This document shows positions 20,864 through 23,643 of a stretch of DNA of 23,643 nt, one piece after another; positions within the stretch are counted from its first letter, which is position 1; each line of letters starts with the position of its first letter. The position numbers and the translations under genes are program-made. Under the pieces are notes generated by a model. That model searched no databases, was not told the origin of the DNA, and saw only the letters and a list, made by a program, of their open reading frames with translations. This stretch comes from Gryganskiella cystojenkinii (taxonomy: Eukaryota > Mortierellomycota > Mortierellomycetes > Mortierellales > Mortierellaceae): positions 1 through 23,643 of the forward strand of contig JAAAIG010000618.1 in assembly GCA_015852425.1 (NCBI GenBank). The letters run 5' to 3'.

Positions 20864-21122
20864 CATGGAGTGTATGTACAACACACCTCTGGGTCTGTGT
20901 CAGCCTGAGACACCACAGACCAGGGACGCGCGAGTCAGTCGCCTTTTTGGAGAAAATATTTTTTTTTGCTTCCTTTCTCCCTTTTTTTTTCCTTTTCATT
21001 CGCTCTTTACATCTCGTCATTACCCCTCCCTCTATCCCTCTCCTTCTTCGTCTCTCATTCCCATCCATAAAGAAGCATAACTTCTCTCTTCACAGCCAAA
21101 GCACACACACACACACGTACAC
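20864..21122 (+). promoter_or_regulatory. Promoter of the F-box/WD40 gene
   Basis: The stretch at 20950-21095 is strongly C/T-rich. It is followed by a CA dinucleotide run (about 21101-21116) just before the ATG. An acceptor-like CACAG at 21091-21095 could end a 5'-UTR intron. I tested whether the preceding Ser-rich gene splices into this one here; its exon 1 ends in phase 1 and would be out of frame with the ATG at 21123. Confidence 0.45.
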
Positions 21123-22976
21123 ATGTCCAATAATCCCTCCCCGTACGACCCTCTGCTCAGTCGTGCTCGGGCCCAAGCTCAGCAACAAGCACAGGCCAAC
21201 GCACATTACAACAACAGCAATTATGATAATGCACATGCCAACAATGATCCCTCCAGTGCATCACAGGGACGTCCTGGCAACAGTGTCTCTTCCATCAACC
21301 CTCTCGACTCTGCCTGGGCTATTGGTCGATTTGCAGTAGCAGCAACAACAGCCGACTCTTCTACCTCTTCCACCTCTTCTTCTACTTCTACTTCGCAGCA
21401 ACAACAACTACAGCAGCATCAGGCCTTTTCATCCTCTGCACCGCCCGCTCTCTCCACACCCTCTTCTGTCTTTGTCACCCAGATGGCTTCTCTGGCCCTT
21501 CCGACTCCCACTTCTTCTTCTTCTTCCTCTTCTTTAATATCTCTCCAACATCAAAAGACTTTGTACCCATCCCCAGAACAAAGAAGACTCCTTTTGGACC
21601 AACATTTTGAATTAATTCTCCATGGCCCTGTTCACATAGACTTCCTCTCCAAATTACCGTACGAGATTGCAACCTATATCCTCCATTTCGTCGACATGCA
21701 CAACCTCACCAAGGTCGCTATGATCTCAAGAACCTGGAATCAGTTTGCAAGGGACAACGAGGTCTGGAAGAGCGTTTACCTCTATCAAAAGCAATGGACC
21801 ATTGTCCTCCCCCCTCGACCCTCACCGCCCACCACCTCCACGCCACTCTCAAGAACTTCTGGTGGCTCTCAAGATCTCGCCCTTACCAACAACGTGGTCG
21901 CACAGACCAACGCCCACAAGCCCCTCAATTGGAAGATGCTCTGTCATGATCGTCTCAAGCTCGAACGCCGTTGGTCCGAGACGCCTCGAAAAACAAAGAT
22001 CCAGGGTCATACAGATTCCGTCTATTGTGTTCAATTCGATCGATCCAAGATCATTACAGGTTCAAGGGATCGGACCATCAAGATTTGGGATCTCTTCAGT
22101 CTGAAATGCACCAACACCCTCTCGGGTCATTCTCAGTCCGTCCTCTGTTTACAATTTAACGACAGGATCATGGTCTCCGGTTCGTCCGATCATACGTTGA
22201 TTGTCTGGGATATGAAGACCATGGAGCAAAAGATGCGACTGAGAGGTCACACTGCTGGTGTGCTAGATGTCTGTTTCGATGACCAGTACATTGTCAGTTG
22301 TTCCAAGGATACAAAGATCATGGTCTGGGATGTCAAGACTGGGGCGCTGGTCAGGACACTGGAGGGACATACGGGTCCCGTGAACGCGGTTCAGTTGCAT
22401 CACGGTCATGTCGTCTCAGCCTCGGGTGATACGCTGGTCAAGCTGTGGAACGTCGGTACCGGTCAATGTATTCGTGATTTCGAGGGTCATGATCGGGGTT
22501 TGGCCTGTGTTCAATTCGATGGAGAGACGATCGTGTCGGGTTCGAATGATAGGACGATCCGGGTTTGGGAGGCGGCGACAGGGAAATGTCTTCGGGTTCT
22601 GAAGGGTCACACGGATCTTGTTCGGACGTTACATTTCGAAAAAAATAGGATAGTGAGTGGTAGTTACGATGGATCTGTAAAGGTCTGGGATCTGACCACG
22701 GGCGAGTGCACGTTGGATCTGAACAATGGTCACATCAGCTGGGTCTTTGATGTCCAGTTCTCGGCCTCACGTATTATCAGGTAAAAAGAACTGCCGATTT
22801 TTTTTTTTTTTTATCGAACAGTCTTTTTTTTATTGAGTCTCATTTTGTGTGTTGTCCTTGGAAAACTAACTACTTATTCGTCTTTCATTTTCGATAAAAA
22901 AAACAGCACGTCGCAGGACAAGAGCATCATTGTTTGGGACTTTTCTGGTGATTCGGACGTGAGACTGTTTGGCTAG
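21123..22976 (+). CDS. F-box/WD40 protein, beta-TrCP-like SCF substrate receptor
   Basis: Two exons: 21123-22780 and 22907-22976, giving 575 aa. Residues 1 to about 150 are disordered (Gln/Asn, Ser and Thr runs). The F-box is at about 175-220 (LPYEIATYILHFVDMHNL), binding SKP1 in SCF ligases by family knowledge. A linker with NWKMLCHDRLKLERRW follows, then seven WD40 repeats starting at G295, 335, 375, 415, 455, 495 and 536. The intron splits Ser553 in the last blade, and the protein ends DVRLFG. Repeat sequences such as SVLCLQF, IVSCSKD, RGLACVQF and LVRTLHF match the animal beta-TrCP propeller more closely than Met30/Pof1 as I remember them. Targets cannot be named. A plus-strand AATAAA follows at 23122-23127. 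Confidence 0.93.
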
Positions 22977-23121
22977 AGCATGGTCTCTGTCGCTTCAACA
23001 AGAGCAAACACACCCTCGCCTTTCGAATATACCTGACCGAGTTCTCATCACTTAACCCTACTAAGTCTCTTTTTCTTGTCATCACTGCTACATTTTTTTG
23101 ACCCCTCCCCTTGTACAATAG

Positions 23122-23127
23122 AATAAA
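23122..23127 (+). terminator. Poly(A) signal of the F-box/WD40 gene
   Basis: AATAAA, 146 nt after the stop, within an A-rich stretch. Confidence 0.55.
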
Positions 23128-23215
23128 AAAAAAGACGTCTGTCTTGTAGATAGTCCGCGGTTTTAATGTTGGGCCGTCGTGTATGAATATGGAAAGGGAT
23201 ATCAGAACAAATAGC

Positions 23216-23643
23216 TCAGTTTCGTTGTTGGGAGGTTGGTGGGGCTCCTGGTGGTACCTTGTCAGTTTTGTCGACGTTCGCAGACTCGATCTCGTCATCC
23301 TCTATTGCCGCATGAGCAACAGCATCTCCCTTGGAAGATCGTCTTTGAAGTTCCTTGTTCTCCCCTTCCACAGCAGGTCCATCTTCCTCAACCTCAACAA
23401 CACCAACCACTTTTTGTTCCAAGACTCCCTTCTCCTCCCAGAACGAGACCTGTTGACGGATCTTGCCCAGGGCCCTGAGTTCCAACTGGGCCTTGATCTT
23501 GTCCAGTTGTTCTTGTTTCCGTTTCGCATCATCAACCAACAGTCGTTTCTTGCGTCGCTGTTGTTTTTCCTGTCGTTTCGCGGTCGAGGATTTGACCCCG
23601 TCTTCAGGGTCTTGGTGGTCATGCGAGGAGGACGAAGAGAGCA
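23216..23643 (-). CDS. Unrecognised charged protein, 3' part only
   Basis: The reading frame is open from the window edge to a TGA at 23218-23216, giving about 141 C-terminal residues; the start lies outside. It opens with a Ser/His/Asp stretch, then a strongly basic, helix-prone segment (KRQEKQQRRKKRLL) and a coiled-coil-like part (DKIKAQLELRALGKIRQQVSFWEEKGVL). It ends with an acidic, disordered tail finishing PPTSQQRN. The pattern resembles C-termini of nuclear or chromatin-associated proteins, but I cannot place it in a family. It is convergent with the F-box/WD40 gene, with 239 nt between stops. No intron is needed in the visible part. Confidence 0.6.
   Translation of the reverse strand, partial: LSSSSSHDHQDPEDGVKSSTAKRQEKQQRRKKRLLVDDAKRKQEQLDKIKAQLELRALGKIRQQVSFWEEKGVLEQKVVGVVEVEEDGPAVEGENKELQRRSSKGDAVAHAAIEDDEIESANVDKTDKVPPGAPPTSQQRN

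Noticed and set aside
20549..21123. A single gene joining the Ser-rich exon to the F-box/WD40 exon
   Set aside because: The best acceptor near the F-box start (after 21095) is out of phase with the Ser-rich exon donor, whereas an in-phase exon at 20730 gives a coding-like end and a stop at 20861-20863.

Overview
The window comes from a nuclear fungal genome. Genes are intron-dense, with mostly 66-190 nt GT-AG introns and mixed exon phases. Promoters are pyrimidine-rich, coding density is high, and many proteins carry Ser/Gln/Asn homopolymer tracts. Protein families and gene style fit an early-diverging filamentous fungus, most likely Mortierellomycota/Mucoromycota. That placement is an inference; no rRNA or other marker is present. 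I rebuilt every gene model by hand, joining exons where splice sites, phase and protein-family continuity agree.

Layout: (1) 384-1421 (-) Rtf2 replication-fork factor, divergent from (2) 1909-4544 (+) an eight-exon lung-seven-transmembrane (PTM1/GPR107-type) Golgi protein. (3) 4735-5758 (-) a TMEM128-family four-TM protein, convergent with gene 2 and divergent from (4) 6180-8878 (+) a nine-exon BCS1 mitochondrial AAA chaperone. (5-7) 9306-10629, 11078-12383 and 13028-14445, all (-), are three tandem glutathionyl-hydroquinone reductase (ECM4/Xi-class GST) paralogs. (8) 15244-17523 (-) is a plasma-membrane syntaxin of the SSO type with a Gln/Tyr-rich N-terminus. (9) 19610-20863 (+) is a Ser-rich protein I do not recognise, behind a leader of about 1 kb. 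(10) 21123-22976 (+) is an F-box/WD40 SCF substrate receptor that looks like beta-TrCP. (11) 23216-23643 (-) is the 3' end of an unrecognised charged protein cut by the window edge.

Most genes are ordinary housekeeping functions (fork stability, Golgi trafficking, respiratory complex III assembly, exocytosis, ubiquitination) and do not form one pathway. The only cluster is the GST array. Its three copies share four intron positions, and each copy lacks a different one. One copy has a mitochondrial-looking N-terminal extension ahead of an internal start, and another has three Yap1-like sites, two of them inside a 59-bp tandem duplication, in its upstream region. The other points worth a second look are the conserved phosphodegron-pocket residues of the beta-TrCP-like protein and the presequence-like N-terminus of BCS1. 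I found no CRISPR array, rRNA, tRNA, transposon or viral gene.
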